Source: Dendrolimus kikuchii (lineage: Eukaryota > Arthropoda > Insecta > Lepidoptera > Lasiocampidae). From it: DNA of 64,000 nt. Numbering within the stretch: position 1 is the first letter of the stretch; each line of letters starts with the position of its first letter. The notes below the pieces were generated by a model, which was not told the origin of the DNA, made no database searches, and worked only from the letters and a program-made list of their open reading frames with translations. Position numbers and translations under genes: made by a program. The stretch is from positions 2,359,001 through 2,423,000 of the forward strand of contig CM034409.1 in NCBI GenBank assembly GCA_019925095.2, written 5' to 3'. Below are positions 10,585-22,480 of this stretch, piece by piece.

Positions 10585-11230
10585 CATGCGGCACTAAATC
10601 TTTATTTGTGTATTTTTATTTATTTCAGCAACAGTTAATCTTTTTTGACCGTTATCTTAAACACAGGTAGCGATTTTGCATGTCTGATAGCAACAGGCAG
10701 CGCGTATCAAAGCAAAAGAGGCAACTCCAAATAAATTTATATCCTTTCGCCATTCTGCAGGAATAGTCTGCACTTCAATACTTCAGCTGTTTCCGAAGCT
10801 TTATTGATATAATTCAGTCGCTTATGACTTGTCCACCAACGATGAATCGTACAAGATTTGCTCCCAATGCTATGATTTATAACTGGGGCGGTGTCTCTGA
10901 TTTCACATTTAATAAATAGGTTAACCACCTACCGAGTGTGACACACTTTAAAACTGCCTAGTCAGCCGTTAACTTGTTTCGAACTTGGACCCTTTATACT
11001 CTGCCCTACATTTACGTTGACCCTAGCTATATATATGTTTCTATTCATACGATGGTTAAAGATTTTATGGACAGTCCCGTCGATTTTTACAAGCTCTTAT
11101 TTAACTTGCCATATTTGTATGAATCAAATCTTTCAACTGAATTTTAAAGCAGTTATCCACAACCGATTGAAATGAAATTTTTCATACACTTTTAGCTTGT
11201 ATTTATTATTTATTTACTTATTACCTACTA
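10585..11230. other. Unrecognised; possible minus-strand coding fragment at 10737-10928
   Basis: The minus-strand frame at 10737-10928 includes CTIHRWWTSHKRLNYINKAS and SETAEVLKCRLFLQNGERI. The composition is protein-like but I do not recognise the family. The rest is AT-rich with no signal. Confidence 0.25.
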
Positions 11231-11549
11231 CTTATCCGTGCAGGAACAGAGAAACAATACAATTTCCTGTGGCCTGGCGGTCTGTCGTAAACAGCGACTA
11301 AACAACCCACAGCTAGGTGGTAGAGTATTTGCTCGACTGGATGGCGACCACCCCTGGTCTAGAGTATGCCGCCATAACAACCTTGTGTTGTGTTCCGGCA
11401 TTAGTGACCAGGTTCCAGTCTCCTTTAAGAGAGCAGCAGCGCATTTGTAGCACCTTTGGTGTTCCTAATGGCCATAGGCGATGATAACCGCTTTCCATCA
11501 AGTGGGCCGTCTGCCTGTCTGCTGAACTCCTGCAATAAAAAAAAATATA
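11231..11549 (+). mobile_element. Family S, copy 5
   Basis: Full length, poly(A) tail at 11536-11545. The subtype has GGCGACCACCCCTGGTCTAG and TTGTGTTGTG, shared with copies 6 and 22. Confidence 0.8.
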
Positions 11550-11666
11550 TTGTATTTACTATTTTTATAAAGTACCTACTTTTTTCATAGATTTACTTAT
11601 GCCAAGATTGCTTGTAGTGGTGCATGCTGTCAGTAATTGGTGGAGTGCTAGTGCTTTCTTAGAGTA

Positions 11667-11763
11667 CATACATACATACATAACTTCACGCCAGTTCCCT
11701 TGTGGGGTAGGCACGAACAACAGAGCGCCATTTAGGCTTTTTCTTACACACCTCACTTTCTCC
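11667..11763 (-). mobile_element. Family R, copy 4 (tail only)
   Basis: About 95 bp of RTE-type 3' end with a three-unit tail. It is 5'-truncated at the CACCTCAC segment. Confidence 0.75.
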
Positions 11764-11829
11764 TTTTTCTTCTTTCCTAGAGTACAGTGAGATAATACAC
11801 CTTGTTGCTTACAGGGATTTATTCTCATA

Positions 11830-12700
11830 GTAGTTGGGCTTGGATGCTGATCCCTGGGTTCAACTTAGGTAGCTGAAGTCGTATGTTACGACTAATAGTA
11901 ACTCGTTAGCAACTTGATAGCATCTCAATTAAAAAGTATTTGTAAGCATTATTTATAATAATATTATAATATTAAAGTAGGCCGCAGCGTCAGCTAAACG
12001 CTGTATGTTGAACCATGCAGGTATAGAAGAAGAATACTTCCAAGCTACTGGCTCTAACGTTAAAAGACAATATTCTCATCTGTTGAAGTAATTTCAATTT
12101 TCTTTGGCTCACAAAACAAATGGAGAAAGACACTATCGGTTGTGTCAAAGTTGTAGAAAACACCTTGAAATGTCAGTCAACACTCGGCAACTTGGAAATA
12201 ATTTAAGAGGTGAGCTTCGGTCAGCTTGCTAGCGGTAAATTGTGAGGGAGTTGTTTTAGTTTTATCATGTGTTGTGCGTCGCATCATTAGGCGAAGAGCC
12301 CATGGCTCAATCGCCGTGAGAGGAGTACAAAATAAGACGACGAGTTGTAGTACTCTCGGTGTATTTATTTGATTAATTGTTCTTAATTTAACTTAGACTA
12401 TATATACAGAACCCTTATTGCTTGCGTGATGTGAACACCAGTATTCTATCATTATTGAATATTATATTTACACGTTTATGCGATTGGACATTTTTTGTTG
12501 AATTAGCAAATGCCTAATTTCATCGCAGCTTTAGAGCTGGTCCGTGTTAGCACCGACTTCTATTATTTGTATTTACATAGCATCACATTCATAGTCTTTA
12601 ATTGCGCTAAATTATACATCAATAACTTGGTGGATGAAACGTGACGCAACAATAATTTTATCGTAAAAGACAAATATTACAAATGACAGTAGCCAAGTAG
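11830..12700. other. No recognised feature
   Basis: About 870 bp that does not recur in the window. AT-rich with a GC-richer patch at 12225-12330. No supported gene or repeat. Confidence 0.35.
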
Positions 12701-12704
12701 AAAC

Positions 12705-12905
12705 GTACCTTGAGGATTTGGTATGATCTCCCAGCTGAGTCTTTCCCACAGCACTATGGGTATATGAGGTTATTCAAAGAGGGTGTCACAAAATTTATAA
12801 CATTTCTGGTGTTGCGAATGTCCATAGGTGACGGTAACCACATTCCACGAAGTGGTCCATCAGCTTTTCTGCTGTACTTTCGCAATAAACAAAAACAAAA
12901 AGAAC
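12705..12905 (+). pseudogene. Family J (CR1/Jockey-like LINE) ORF2 end plus 3' tail
   Basis: The plus strand encodes RIWYDLPAESFPQHYGYMRL, matching the W.ELP...FP motif near the end of CR1/Jockey ORF2. It then runs into the J/S-shared tail GTCCATAGGTGACGGTAACC and CAGCTTTTCTGCTG, with an A-rich end. Truncated 5'. Confidence 0.65.
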
Positions 12906-13660
12906 ATGAAAAAAGTGTCTGGTTCTTATTTTACTATTAATTAATTTGCCATAACACTGGCTAAAATTTGACATCGGCAACCTCCTCCCAACAATGATGT
13001 AGTAGGACCGGGTCAAGGTCGAGGAACAACCACTCCCAAGGGCATCCTTATTAAAGCCAGGTGTCGAGTCATCGCAGCGGCACCTCACCAGGTGCGAAAG
13101 GACGCTGACATATTTAGTGGGTAGTCTGGCGTTCGCCATCTTGCAAGTCCTTCCGGTCAACATTGATCTCCTCCTGGTTCGAGTGGACGCGCAAATACAC
13201 TATCCCAGCAATATAAAAATGAGCTTTGACATAAACTTCATACAAACAGCATCAATGTTTTCCCAATGGTAAGAGAGTTTACTTATAGTAGGAAAGATAA
13301 ATGACAGTTTTAGTGGGCTTAGTTAAAATTTAGATCTAAAACATAATATTTTAAAATACTTTATATTTCATTTATTACGTTATAAATAAAATAAATTAAA
13401 TATTAAGAAATGCTTACATTACTAGTCCATAATTTTATGTAAAATATTTTGTTCAAAACACTGTTATTGAAAATTAAACTAATCATAATAATTAAGGAAT
13501 CTGTGTCGAATAGAACCTCCGTACTTCCGGCTACTAGCCGGCAGGCCAGATATTACAGGTATTAATTGATAACTGTCAACACAGATTGTGAGAGAGAGAG
13601 TCGTCCTTTTAAATCCAATTATATACTAGAAGTAATTTCTTTAGACTATGTAAATATTAT
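12906..13660. other. No recognised feature
   Basis: Contains a GC-richer stretch at 12975-13190 with an open minus frame that I do not recognise, then AT-rich sequence. Confidence 0.3.
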
Positions 13661-13664
13661 ATAC

Positions 13665-14277
13665 TGTTACGAGTTGCACGACTCGAATTAAAATGCCGTT
13701 GGAATTATTATAGAGTTTATTAGAACTATACAGACACGTATAACACAGGTACAAATATAACCAAGGTGAAGTGAGGTGAAGGAGGAGGTGTGTAAGAATA
13801 AGCCTGAATGGCGCTCTGTTGTTCGTGCCTACCCCGCAAGGGAACTGGCGTGAAGTTATGTATATATGTATGTACAAATATAACCGAACGCAACAAGTCC
13901 AAACGTAATGCACAATTCAATAACACGCGCGAAGTCCGTCACTAAATAGATTACCGAATATACGCAAGTCTTGCTTCGCTCGTCGTTATCGCTTGACTGC
14001 CTCGTCCCTCGATCGAGGCATTGCTTTATACTGCACAGATGCAATATGTCCGTCCGGCCGCGTGGACTGAATTTCCTAAAATCAGTTTGTACTTTTAAAT
14101 CCGACACACCTAGCTAATGACTGCCATAAAATATTACAATACATAATGGGCTGTTTTCTAATCACAAATTTCAAACACAAAGTAAACAAAAGAAGTCCAA
14201 ATGCCGAAAGGTAATAAAATGTGTTTCTACAGATATGCAGGTGTGAATTTGTCTTTGTCAGCGTCTAGGTCGTAACA
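13665..14277 (-). mobile_element. Family L solo LTR, copy 1 (interrupted by family R copy 5)
   Basis: Bounded by TGTTACGAG and CGTAACA and flanked by the 4-bp target duplication ATAC (13661-13664 and 14278-14281). That pattern fits a gypsy-type LTR. Read on the minus strand, like copy 5, it carries promoter and poly(A) positions. No internal region or gag-pol flanks it. After removing the RTE insertion the LTR is about 490 bp. Confidence 0.75.
13763..13871 (+). mobile_element. Family R, copy 5, inserted in an LTR
   Basis: RTE-type tail flanked by an exact 14-bp target duplication GTACAAATATAACC (13749-13762 and 13872-13885). The empty site is visible in LTR copy 3 near 23810, confirming the insertion. 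Confidence 0.9.
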
Positions 14278-14431
14278 ATACTAAATGACATATTTTATAA
14301 ATGAATGGGTTATTTATTCCTGCAACGACTCGTCAAATCAAATTGCCCTTTATTAAATAAAACCAATATAAATCCTTTACCAAGTTATTTTATTGTTTCG
14401 GTGCTAGCAAAACCTGTGATATTGCAACTAT

Positions 14432-14668
14432 AAGGGCCGCTTACATAACGATCGCCTTTAAATAAAAATTAGTTAATCATATTAAACTGCCTAAATACGT
14501 TTTACACAAAACGTATTTGAGATGCCTTTCATAAGGTGGTCTCTTATTTTGACAGTTCTTAAAGCATATTTAGCGACACATTTTACATTGTGCAAGACAC
14601 TAATTGTATTTAAGGGTACTAAATTCGTTTCTTAAATAAATTTAAGCCACCTTATGCAAGCGGCTCTT
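14432..14668 (+). mobile_element. Family D MITE, copy 2
   Basis: 237-bp element with terminal inverted repeats AAGGGCCGCTTACATAA and the inverse of TTATGCAAGCGGCTCTT. It has inner inverted segments around AAACGTATTT. Non-coding. Confidence 0.75.
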
Positions 14669-15000
14669 GTATTCTTAAGTACAAATACCATCACGTCTAG
14701 TTCGCTGTACTCTAATGATAAAAATGTTAGTTTTCCAATGCAACAAATCGCTCTCAATACCGACGCAGCCTTATCTAAACCGTGTGCGGCTGTGATGGAC
14801 AGCTATTCATTAGACTCGAGCAATTTATTTGAGTAACAAACAAACAGAAAAACAAGAGTTTTAATACAATTTGCGAAATAAATGTTTGAATGTTACGAAT
14901 CTATGTATTTGCGAAATGATAGAAAAAATTGGAAGTATTTTCAAATGCATAACTTTCTACTAGCTCTTGCCCGCGGAGTTTAAACATAGTCAATTTGAGT
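14669..15000. other. No recognised feature
   Basis: A 60-residue open frame at 14654-14836 lacks recognisable similarity and overlaps the end of the MITE, so I do not call it a gene. Confidence 0.3.
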
Positions 15001-15588
15001 AATAATAATAATAATAAACCCGCAGGGGGGCTTTGTGGCGAAGCCTTAGGTGAGTAGCGACACCTCGTACCTGACTCCGGGGGCCAAGGCAAGGCCCCCG
15101 CCTCCGTGCTTGCCTTAACCGGCCGGCACGGAGTGGAGATCGCTAGAGCTAAGACTCATGCTCCACGGGTGGAAGGGATTAATGGCATAACGTCCGAAGT
15201 AGCTACGGTTAACCTGCAGCCCACCTCTCTACACCCCTTAGCCACTCACACCCATGTTGCCCCTGTCTTCTATGGCATTTTTTGGGCCCATGCAGGGAGT
15301 GGCGAATCACCGTCTGCCCATTTTTCCATGTTCCCCGAACATTGCGACGGGCAGACGCCATAGTCCCCATATTCCCAGACCTCCAGTACCACTAGCAGTT
15401 CACCCCAATAGCCCGGTACTTGTCCTTCGGTGCATTACTATATGGTGTAGACAGGGATAATCGTCGGTCAGTGTCACGCCACATTTACATTAAATTTGTC
15501 AAGGGGCCTCTACGTGTTGGCCTTCCCATGGCTCCACGCAAGCCTTCCAAATTTCCGGGCCATTTTTATGGCCCGTGGTCTCAAAAGA
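15001..15588 (-). mobile_element. Family B element, copy 1
   Basis: About 570 bp, moderately GC-rich. On the minus strand it runs from GACCACGGGCCATAAAAATG to TTCGCCACAAAGCCCCCCTG and then an (ATT)n tail at 15001-15018. Five copies share the body but stop at different points before an (ATT)n tail. A simple-repeat tail fits a LINE 3' region or long SINE. No reading frame is convincing. Confidence 0.65.
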
Positions 15589-15606
15589 CATACAAACATA
15601 ATAATA

Positions 15607-15735
15607 ATTCTTTATTGAAGTTTTTGCCTTAACTTTAGATATATTGGTTTTTATTTATTTATTTATTGGTGGTGGGAATCTTCTTGTAAGTATGAAATAC
15701 CTGTAACAGAAGATTCCACTCTTCACGTTATGACA
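15607..15735. repeat. Dispersed 120-bp repeat, copy 2
   Basis: Pairs with 5935-6060. It carries an extra (TTTA)n insertion at about 15652-15667. Confidence 0.6.
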
Positions 15736-15765
15736 AACAACTGCTACTAGAAATTCATATATCTA

Positions 15766-16015
15766 CTAACTGTGCCCGCGTCGCCGTCCGCGTGGAATTT
15801 GTTTTCAAAGTCGCCCTACTTTGAAACATTTTTCATTGCTGCTCCGCTCCTACTGGTCTTAGCGTGATGATATATAGCCTATAGCCTTCCTCGATAAATG
15901 GGCTATCCAACACTGAAAGAATTTTTCAAATCAGACCAGTAGTTGCTGAGATTAGCGCGTTTAAACAAACAAACAAAGTGTTCAGCTTTATATATTAGTA
16001 TAAGATTATATATTA
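15766..16015 (-). mobile_element. Helitron-like element
   Basis: On the minus strand it begins A|TCTTATACTAATATATAAAG and ends in CGCGGACGGCGACGCGGGC-ACAG-TTAG. The stem is intact but the terminal CTAG has mutated to TTAG. About 250 bp, non-autonomous. Confidence 0.7.
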
Positions 16016-16377
16016 TATGTTTGTTACATATTTAGTGTGTTATATTCTTTTTTTTCCTACTGTGAAGTATCTCACGATATGTTCAAATATATATATATGT
16101 TTTCTTTCATCCCCTTTAACCCCCCGTTAGGGGTTGAATTTCCAAAAACGCCGATACACGTGTAAATTTATTTCTGCTAAACAGAAACAGGTATATAAAA
16201 TTCGTGCTTCTTACTTTGATAATGACGAATTTTCATACAAATTTTTATCCCCTTTTTCACCCCCTTAGGGGATGAATTTTCAAAAAACATTTCTTAGTGC
16301 TCAGTCCTGCCTCTAGTAGTTTTGGATACGCGTCGATATGTCTGTCAATGAGGTCAAGTAACTATATATGTATGTCC
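16016..16377. other. AT-rich repeat-like sequence with two CCCCTTAGGGG-type palindromes
   Basis: CCCCGTTAGGGGTTGAATTT at about 16121-16140 and CCCCTTAGGGGATGAATTTT at about 16261-16280 lie 140 bp apart, each followed by A-rich sequence. This looks like an internally repeated mobile-element fragment that I cannot name. Confidence 0.35.
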
Positions 16378-16696
16378 TATCCGTGCAGGAACGGAGAAAG
16401 AATACAATTTCTTACGGCCGGGCGGCCTGTCGTAAGAGGCGACTAAACAACCCACAGCCAAGTGGCAGGGTATTTGCTCGACTGGATAGCGACCACCCCT
16501 GGGCTAAAGTATGGCGCCATAACAACCTTGTGTTGTGTTCCGGCATTAGGGACCAGGTTCCAGTCTCCTTTAAGAGAGCAGCAGCGCATTTGTAGCACCT
16601 TTGGTGTTGCAAATGTCCATAGGCGATGGTAACCGCTTTCCATCAAGTGGGCCGTCTGCCTGTCTGCTCAACTCATGCAATAAAAAATAAAAAATG
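16378..16696 (+). mobile_element. Family S, copy 6
   Basis: Full length. It contains the rarer GGCGCCATAACAACCTTGTG variant and an A-rich tail at 16679-16694. Confidence 0.8.
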
Positions 16697-17068
16697 TATA
16701 GAAGACATTAATAGCAATGAACATATGTTTAATTCCAATTACTGTATTCCCAACAACACTAATTCATTCGGCAGAACGTGGCCGCAAAACCGGCCCAATC
16801 TGTCGTCGGGAAATGTTCGATCGTCGGGCATTTGTCTCGATCTCTGCCTACCCCAAAACCCCACAAATTCGGGGGACGACAGAGGTGTATTAATCCATGT
16901 CTAACAAAGGGTGATTAATGGACACGTAGCCCCTTTCAATTGGATAAATAAATACTGCGTTAATTTAAATTCAGAGGTGTTTTAAATTAACCACGAATTA
17001 TACAAGCTTGAGGTTTAGCATATATTTGACACTAGAATTTTCCCCACGGCGTAACCGAGTGACCTTAG
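16697..17068. other. No recognised feature
   Basis: GC-richer stretch at 16770-16930 in AT-rich flanks. It is unique within the window and could be low-copy host sequence. Confidence 0.3.
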
Positions 17069-17229
17069 GTTGCTAGTGACCCTAGTGAGTAGCTAGTGAC
17101 CCTAGTAAGTAGAAGGTGATCCTAGTGAATATCTAGTCACCCAAGTGAGTAGCTAGTGACTCTAGCGAGTAGCTAGCGACCCTAGTGCATAGCTTAGTTA
17201 CCATAGTGAGTAGCTAGTCACCCTAGTGA
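17069..17229. repeat. 20-bp minisatellite, about 8 units
   Basis: Consensus GTAGCTAGTGACCCTAGTGA in tandem. Seven units are exactly 20 bp and one has 21. Units differ at a few positions each. A partial ninth unit follows. Confidence 0.9.
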
Positions 17230-17282
17230 ATAGCTATTCGCTAATGTCAAAAAACGTATAAAGGAATATGGTTTTTTTTGTA

Positions 17283-17762
17283 GCTGGAGTACAGCAGACA
17301 GGCTGACGACCTACCTGATGGAAAGCTGTTACTGTCGCCTACGGACGTTTGCAACACTAGAGATGTTACCAACGTGCTGCCGGCCTCAAAATAATTTTAT
17401 GACACCCTTTTTGGAAAACATCGACTGGGAGCTCATTCCAAATCCCCACGGTTCGCAAGAGAAACGTTCTGCACGAACCGTTGCGTATATGAGCGAAGCG
17501 GCTTAAGGAATTGGGAGGAACTCCTAATCGATGGCGAGCGGTACGATGGTAGAAAGAGGACGAAGACGCCATTCTAAACAGTTCCTCGGAACACTCCCCG
17601 TTGTACAGTCGGTAGAATACGCAGAGAGACGCAAAGTCTCTCCTAAGGCTAACCGTATCTAGAACGTCTGTAAGTATGGGATCATCAGCAACGCGAACGG
17701 CTCGACGTTGAATACAGTCCAGGGGATTAAGCTAGTATCTATTTTTCTGACTCGAATATTGT
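17283..17762 (-). pseudogene. Family J (CR1/Jockey-like LINE) ORF2 C-terminal fragment
   Basis: The minus strand gives, across frameshifts, DPILTDVLDTVSLRRDF, FASLCVFYRLYNG, SFYHRTARHRLGVPP and IWNELPVDVF. This is the usual order at the end of CR1/Jockey ORF2. It ends in the J tail at 17283-17345. Frameshifts rule out function. Confidence 0.75.
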
Positions 17763-17775
17763 TCAATATAATCAC

Positions 17776-18020
17776 TGTGGTGGTAGGGCATTTATCCGAC
17801 TGGATGGCTACCACCCCTGGTCTAAAGTATGTCGCCACAACAACCTTGAGTTGTGTTCCGGCATTAGTGACCAGGTTCCAGTCTCCCTTAATAGAGCAGC
17901 AGCGCATTTGTAGCACCTTTGGTGTTGCAAATGTCCATAGGCGATGGTAACCGCTTTCCATCAAGTGGGCCGTCTGCCTGTCTGCTGAACTCCTGCAATA
18001 AAAAATAAATAAAAAAAACT
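17776..18020 (+). mobile_element. Family S, copy 7 (5'-truncated)
   Basis: Starts at the GGTGGTAGGGCATTTATCCG segment, so about 85 bp of head is missing. Ends in an interrupted poly(A) tail. Confidence 0.8.
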
Positions 18021-18362
18021 GTGCAATATAATTGGCCACTTTACTCATGATAAAATTAAATGTCAAAGTTCAATCAAGATTGTTTTGATATTTTCTAATA
18101 TCGTTTAGTTTCATTACAACTATTAATATGAGTACTTCCATAGAACGTAATAAACATAGTACGAGTTTTAACTTAATTAAAGTGACATTTTGCCTGTACT
18201 ATTCCATTATTAGTTAAATTTACACACCATAGACGACAATACTACGCGGTGAGCTACTCTTCAGTACTCTTACTGTTGTAGATGTCTATTGGCAAGGGTA
18301 ATTATTTGCTCTTGTAGTTAACTACGATCACGAAGCACTATTAAGTTGTATGAATGAAAACG
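18021..18362. other. No recognised feature
   Basis: AT-rich, unique in this window. Confidence 0.35.
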
Positions 18363-18480
18363 CTTTATTGTTCACCATAACTTAAACCTAGACAATTTAA
18401 TATGAATTCATTTCCACTACAACAATGGGTGGCCTTATCGCTTATAGCGATCTCCTCCCGGCAACCCGATGTCCAAGAAG
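18363..18480 (-). mobile_element. Family Z (CR1-type LINE 3' end), copy 2
   Basis: On the plus strand the inverse motifs are CCTTATCGCTTATAGCGATC and TCTCCTCCCGGCAACCC. Truncated. Confidence 0.6.
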
Positions 18481-18779
18481 ACATTAAAAGAAAAATTAAA
18501 TAATATTTGGTGGTAATTAATAACCAAATGAAAACTAATTCAATCGTCATTAAAGAAAAAACAAAAAAGTTACATTTGACAATTGTTTTTATTATTTATT
18601 TAGGGCAACTCACAATACGCCACTAAGATAATTAAATAAAATTATAAACTATTGGTAAATATTACTTGTGGCGCAACCAGCGATGTTGCCCACAACTATA
18701 ATAAAATATTTTTAAAAAATCTGTCTGTTTGTCGGTTATTACCCAGAGAATTACGAATTTAATATAATAATAGTATATT

Positions 18780-18908
18780 GGAGTTGTCTGGAAGAGATCG
18801 CTTTTTTTATCGCTAGATAAGCCGCCCTTTATGTATGCTTAGACATAGTTTTAGTATGTAAGTTCATTTTTTATTTGTGTACAATAAAGAGTTATTGATT
18901 GATTGATA
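18780..18908 (+). mobile_element. Family Z, copy 3
   Basis: GTCTGGAAGAGATCGCTTTT to GTGTACAATAAAGAGTTATT, with a (GATT)n tail at 18895-18906. Confidence 0.65.
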
Positions 18909-19620
18909 CCGCACATACCCTTTCATACAATAAGCAAGTTGTGGAATAAAGTCCTACCCGTGGTTGTTCCAGATTACCACAATATTTAGCTCTTGAAATA
19001 ATATATAAATGAGATAAGCACATTATAAAAAAGCAACGCATCAACTTCCTTACTTGCAGATGTCATGGGCACCGGTCACTGCTTACAGCTAGGTGAACTG
19101 TTTGTCCTTTTGTCTGGAGGCAAATCTAAAAAATAATACTGATTCTAAGGATATTTTATAACAGTACCCATTTGCTAAACGACAGTCCAGAGTTACCATA
19201 ATTGCTTGTAGTTTTAAATTGTGGTAAAACGGAACACTTATAAAATAGTTACGTCATTCCGTGTATTTGTATGTTAAAATCAGTTTTCTCAGGAACTACA
19301 AAGTCTACGTTGATGAAATTTGACAAAAATAAATATTTTATATGCCGCTACATAATAGTGCAGTAAAACTGAGTGCAACTGAGTGTTGAGTGTTTTTTCT
19401 GTCAGTGTACGTAGGCGTGTGAGATGATGGTACTCAGATCTTGAAAAACTGTGTTCATGTTCTCTTAATCATGATTTTTATTTAAATAAATAGAGAGCGT
19501 ATTATCTTTTAAAATTCTAAAAATTTTCTCTTCATCCCAGAAAGTGGAATTATTTATTTGGGGAGCGGTAAAAGCTATGATCGAGAATTAAATATAACTT
19601 TAATCATTGTATTAATATGA
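18909..19620. other. No recognised feature
   Basis: About 710 bp of AT-rich sequence. Small open frames are scattered and no family was recognised. Confidence 0.35.
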
Positions 19621-19621
19621 A

Positions 19622-19983
19622 ATAGAAGCAAGAACTTTGTACCCCCTTTTTACGAAAATTGCGCGGACGGAGGAGTATGCCCTTTCGCACACTTATAGTT
19701 TATATAGAGAAGTAGTGCAGAATGCTAATATTAAAAAAAAATGCATATAAAATGCATGAAATCAATTAAAAAAACATTACACACACTACCATGTATTTGA
19801 CACACACGCGTATATATACGATACTCTTTTGTTTATTGTTAAAGTCAAATTAACAGTCAAGTAACAGCCTTGGCGAAATCTGTAATTATAGAAGTATAGT
19901 CTTTGGCAAGAGAACCTTAATAATGTTCAAACTTATAATTTAAATTATTTATGGTCAGATTTCGACCACTGGGCGACCACTAG
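19622..19983 (+). mobile_element. Helitron-like element H1, near full length
   Basis: Shares its whole length with the minus-strand copy at 49720-50075, from AGCAAGAACTTTGTACCCC to the terminal hairpin and CTAG (19980-19983) followed by T. About 360 bp, non-autonomous. Confidence 0.7.
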
Positions 19984-20928
19984 TTGTAGTAATTGTTTAA
20001 AGAGTTATGAACAATATGTTTAGTATCGTCATTGTATTGAGATTACGACCAATTTATTTAGTTTTTTGGATTCGTTAAAAGATGGCGCCACCGTTGTTCT
20101 TAATTGCAGCATGGTTTTATTGTGTAAACATTTGTATTATTAATTTTTTATTAATAAAAATATTTCGCGGTTGCTTTTTGCAACGAGCATGTGTTTTAAT
20201 TTTTTGCTATAGTAAGCTATTATACAATTTCAACTTTAATGCAATGAAATAAAATCTAAAATATCAATTAGTGTAATAATATACGCTGTTTTTGATACTA
20301 TTTGTTTGTTTATGTATTTCTTTCTATACATAGGTTTTTGATAAAATTTCGATGGTTTTCGATGCTTATCGACACACTTTTTGAGACGTTTTGAGAATTT
20401 TTAAGACTTTTAGGAGAACTTCGTTCCAAACATGTGTCCCAAAGACACCTCATTAGTTTTTTATCGCTGTGTATAGTAAAATAGTGCAGTGCTAGTAATA
20501 GTATTGTCGTATAAAGTACATTGTTCCAAATATACATGACGACGATGTATCTAATTACAGCACCATGTCGTATTGTATCTGCCACTAACGAATGCCGTTT
20601 CAGACTAAATTCCATTCACTATTAACATACATAATATCATATAATACTGTAATAAGACTCTGTGACTCACTAATTATATCGTACATTTTGCGCAAAACTT
20701 AAATAACTAGACAGAAGTTATCTGCGAGTTGATGCGAATTAAGTGTTCGCAGTGTGTACTGCGAAAGAGATAGCAGACAAGTCCCCGATGCGACGCATCC
20801 TGACAGCTCTGTATGTACTTCCTAAGTCTTTCAATTGTTCTGCACGACGACTTGCGCGAACTTCAGAAACGCATTTAAGTTTTGCTTATACTATAAATTG
20901 ATTAATTGTACCATTGTTACGTTACTTT
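19984..20928. other. No recognised feature
   Basis: About 940 bp. The longest frame is minus-strand 20310-20615 (101 residues) with no similarity I recognise and an AT-driven composition. I do not call it a gene. Confidence 0.3.
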
Positions 20929-21238
20929 TATCCGTGCAGGAACGGAGAAAGAATACAATTTCCTGCGGCCGGGCGGCCTGTCGTAAGAGGCGACTTAACA
21001 ACCCACAGCCAGGTGCTAGGGCATTTGCCCGACTGGATGGCTACCACCCCTGGTCTAAAGTATGTCGCCATAACAACCTTGAGTTGTGTTCCGGCATTAG
21101 TGACCAGGTTCCAGTTTCCCTTAAGAGAGCAGCAGCGCATTTGTAGCAACTTTGCTGTTGCAAATGTCCATAGGCGATGGTAACCGCTTTCCATCAAAGG
21201 GGCCGTCTGGCTGTCTGATGACGTCCTGAAAAAAAAAG
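20929..21238 (+). mobile_element. Family S, copy 8
   Basis: Full length, close to the family consensus. The tail is altered to GACGTCCTGAAAAAAAAA. Confidence 0.85.
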
Positions 21239-21597
21239 GTTGGTGGAGCTTCTGCTTATGTAGTGCAAGGAATTAGGTCATATCCCCGCTATACAGTCCA
21301 CAGAAATCGAACCACTATAACCTGTGGGTTAGAGCATCCCACACAGTCTCACTCCTACTTTGGTCCGGTGCAGATTCTCAGTTCGGCTTTAGACCGAGCA
21401 TATCTGACATATGTCCTAGTAGCGCTATAGGGTGACTAATTATTGTGTAAGAATTATAAATTATAATTAAATTTATATAATTATTAGATCAGCATTCTAA
21501 TAGAAGATTTTAACTTAAATGTTCTACAGTGGAATTTATCTATAATATTGTAAATTCTAACCATGCCGTGTCTGTACATTGAAGATATTAAAAAAAC
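21239..21597. other. No gene; shares a short segment with 23.28 kb
   Basis: TATAATTATTAGATCAGCAT near 21476-21500 recurs at 23287-23315. Otherwise unrecognised. Confidence 0.35.
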
Positions 21598-21963
21598 AAC
21601 TCAAATAGACTATATAAACGATGGAAAGCACGATGCAAGTTTTTTAAATTTCTTGTCTGTTTGTTCGGGATTCGCGTAAAAACTACTGGGCCGATATCGA
21701 TGCTGTTATCGCTGATTGACAGCTAATTCTTAGACTTAAACTCTGCGCTACTTTTTATTCCGAAAATCCCGCGGGCTTTTTTTCTGGAAATGATTTAAAA
21801 TGGCCTAATAAAAAAAAATCGAATTCCAATATTATTTTATTACTGATCGATAGCACATTTAATATACTAAAATATGTCATTTTTTTTATCCCAGTAATCC
21901 CGCGGGAATTCTCCCGGAAGTGGTTTAAAGTTGTCCGGATGCATTAAAATTAGTTTTTTCCGA
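21598..21963 (+). mobile_element. Helitron-like element, 3' end lost
   Basis: Homologous in inverse orientation to 51426-52072: both contain CGATGGAAAGCACGATG-like start sequence, GACAGCTAATTCTTAGA and CCCGCGGG motifs. It stops where the LTR at 21964 begins. Confidence 0.6.
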
Positions 21964-22371
21964 TACAGTAAAAGCAAATGCACACCTGCCTGCCATAAAG
22001 AACAGTTTATTACCGTCCCGCATTTGGACTTCTTTTGTTTACTTTGTGTTTAAAATTTGTAATTAAGAAAAACGATCTATTGTGTATTGTAATCTTTTAT
22101 GGCAGTCATTAGACAGGTGTGTCGAACTAATTCTTGGAAATTATTGTTTTGCGTCGAGACATATTGCATTTAAACAGGATAAAAGGAATGCCCGAACGGA
22201 GGGGTGAGGAGTCCAGCGATGATTACGATACTAGCAAGACGTGTGTACATTCGACAAGCTATATAGTGACGGACTCTGTGCGTGTTATTGAATCGTGCAG
22301 TTTGCACTGGTTGTGTCCAGTTATATTTATACCCGTGTTATACGTGTTTGTAGAGTCCCGTATTCGTAACA
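21964..22371 (+). mobile_element. Family L solo LTR, copy 2 (internally deleted)
   Basis: The 5' end is degenerate. The 3' end CGTAACA is followed by ATAT, the family's target. The segment with the poly(A) signal and the following 30 bp is missing compared with copies 5 and 7. Confidence 0.65.
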
Positions 22372-22480
22372 ATATTATAGGTACCCCAGCTAGAGCAATG
22401 CTATGTATAGGCCCATTTCATTTCATTCAGGGAGATAAAATAACGCACAAGGACCTTGGTGTTGGTGGACCAATTATCTA

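Noticed and set aside
17069..17229. CRISPR-like array
   Set aside because: The 20-bp units are contiguous with no unique spacers, and the genome is eukaryotic. It is a minisatellite.
20310..20615. A 101-residue minus-strand frame
   Set aside because: Composition follows local AT content and nothing in it resembles a known domain.
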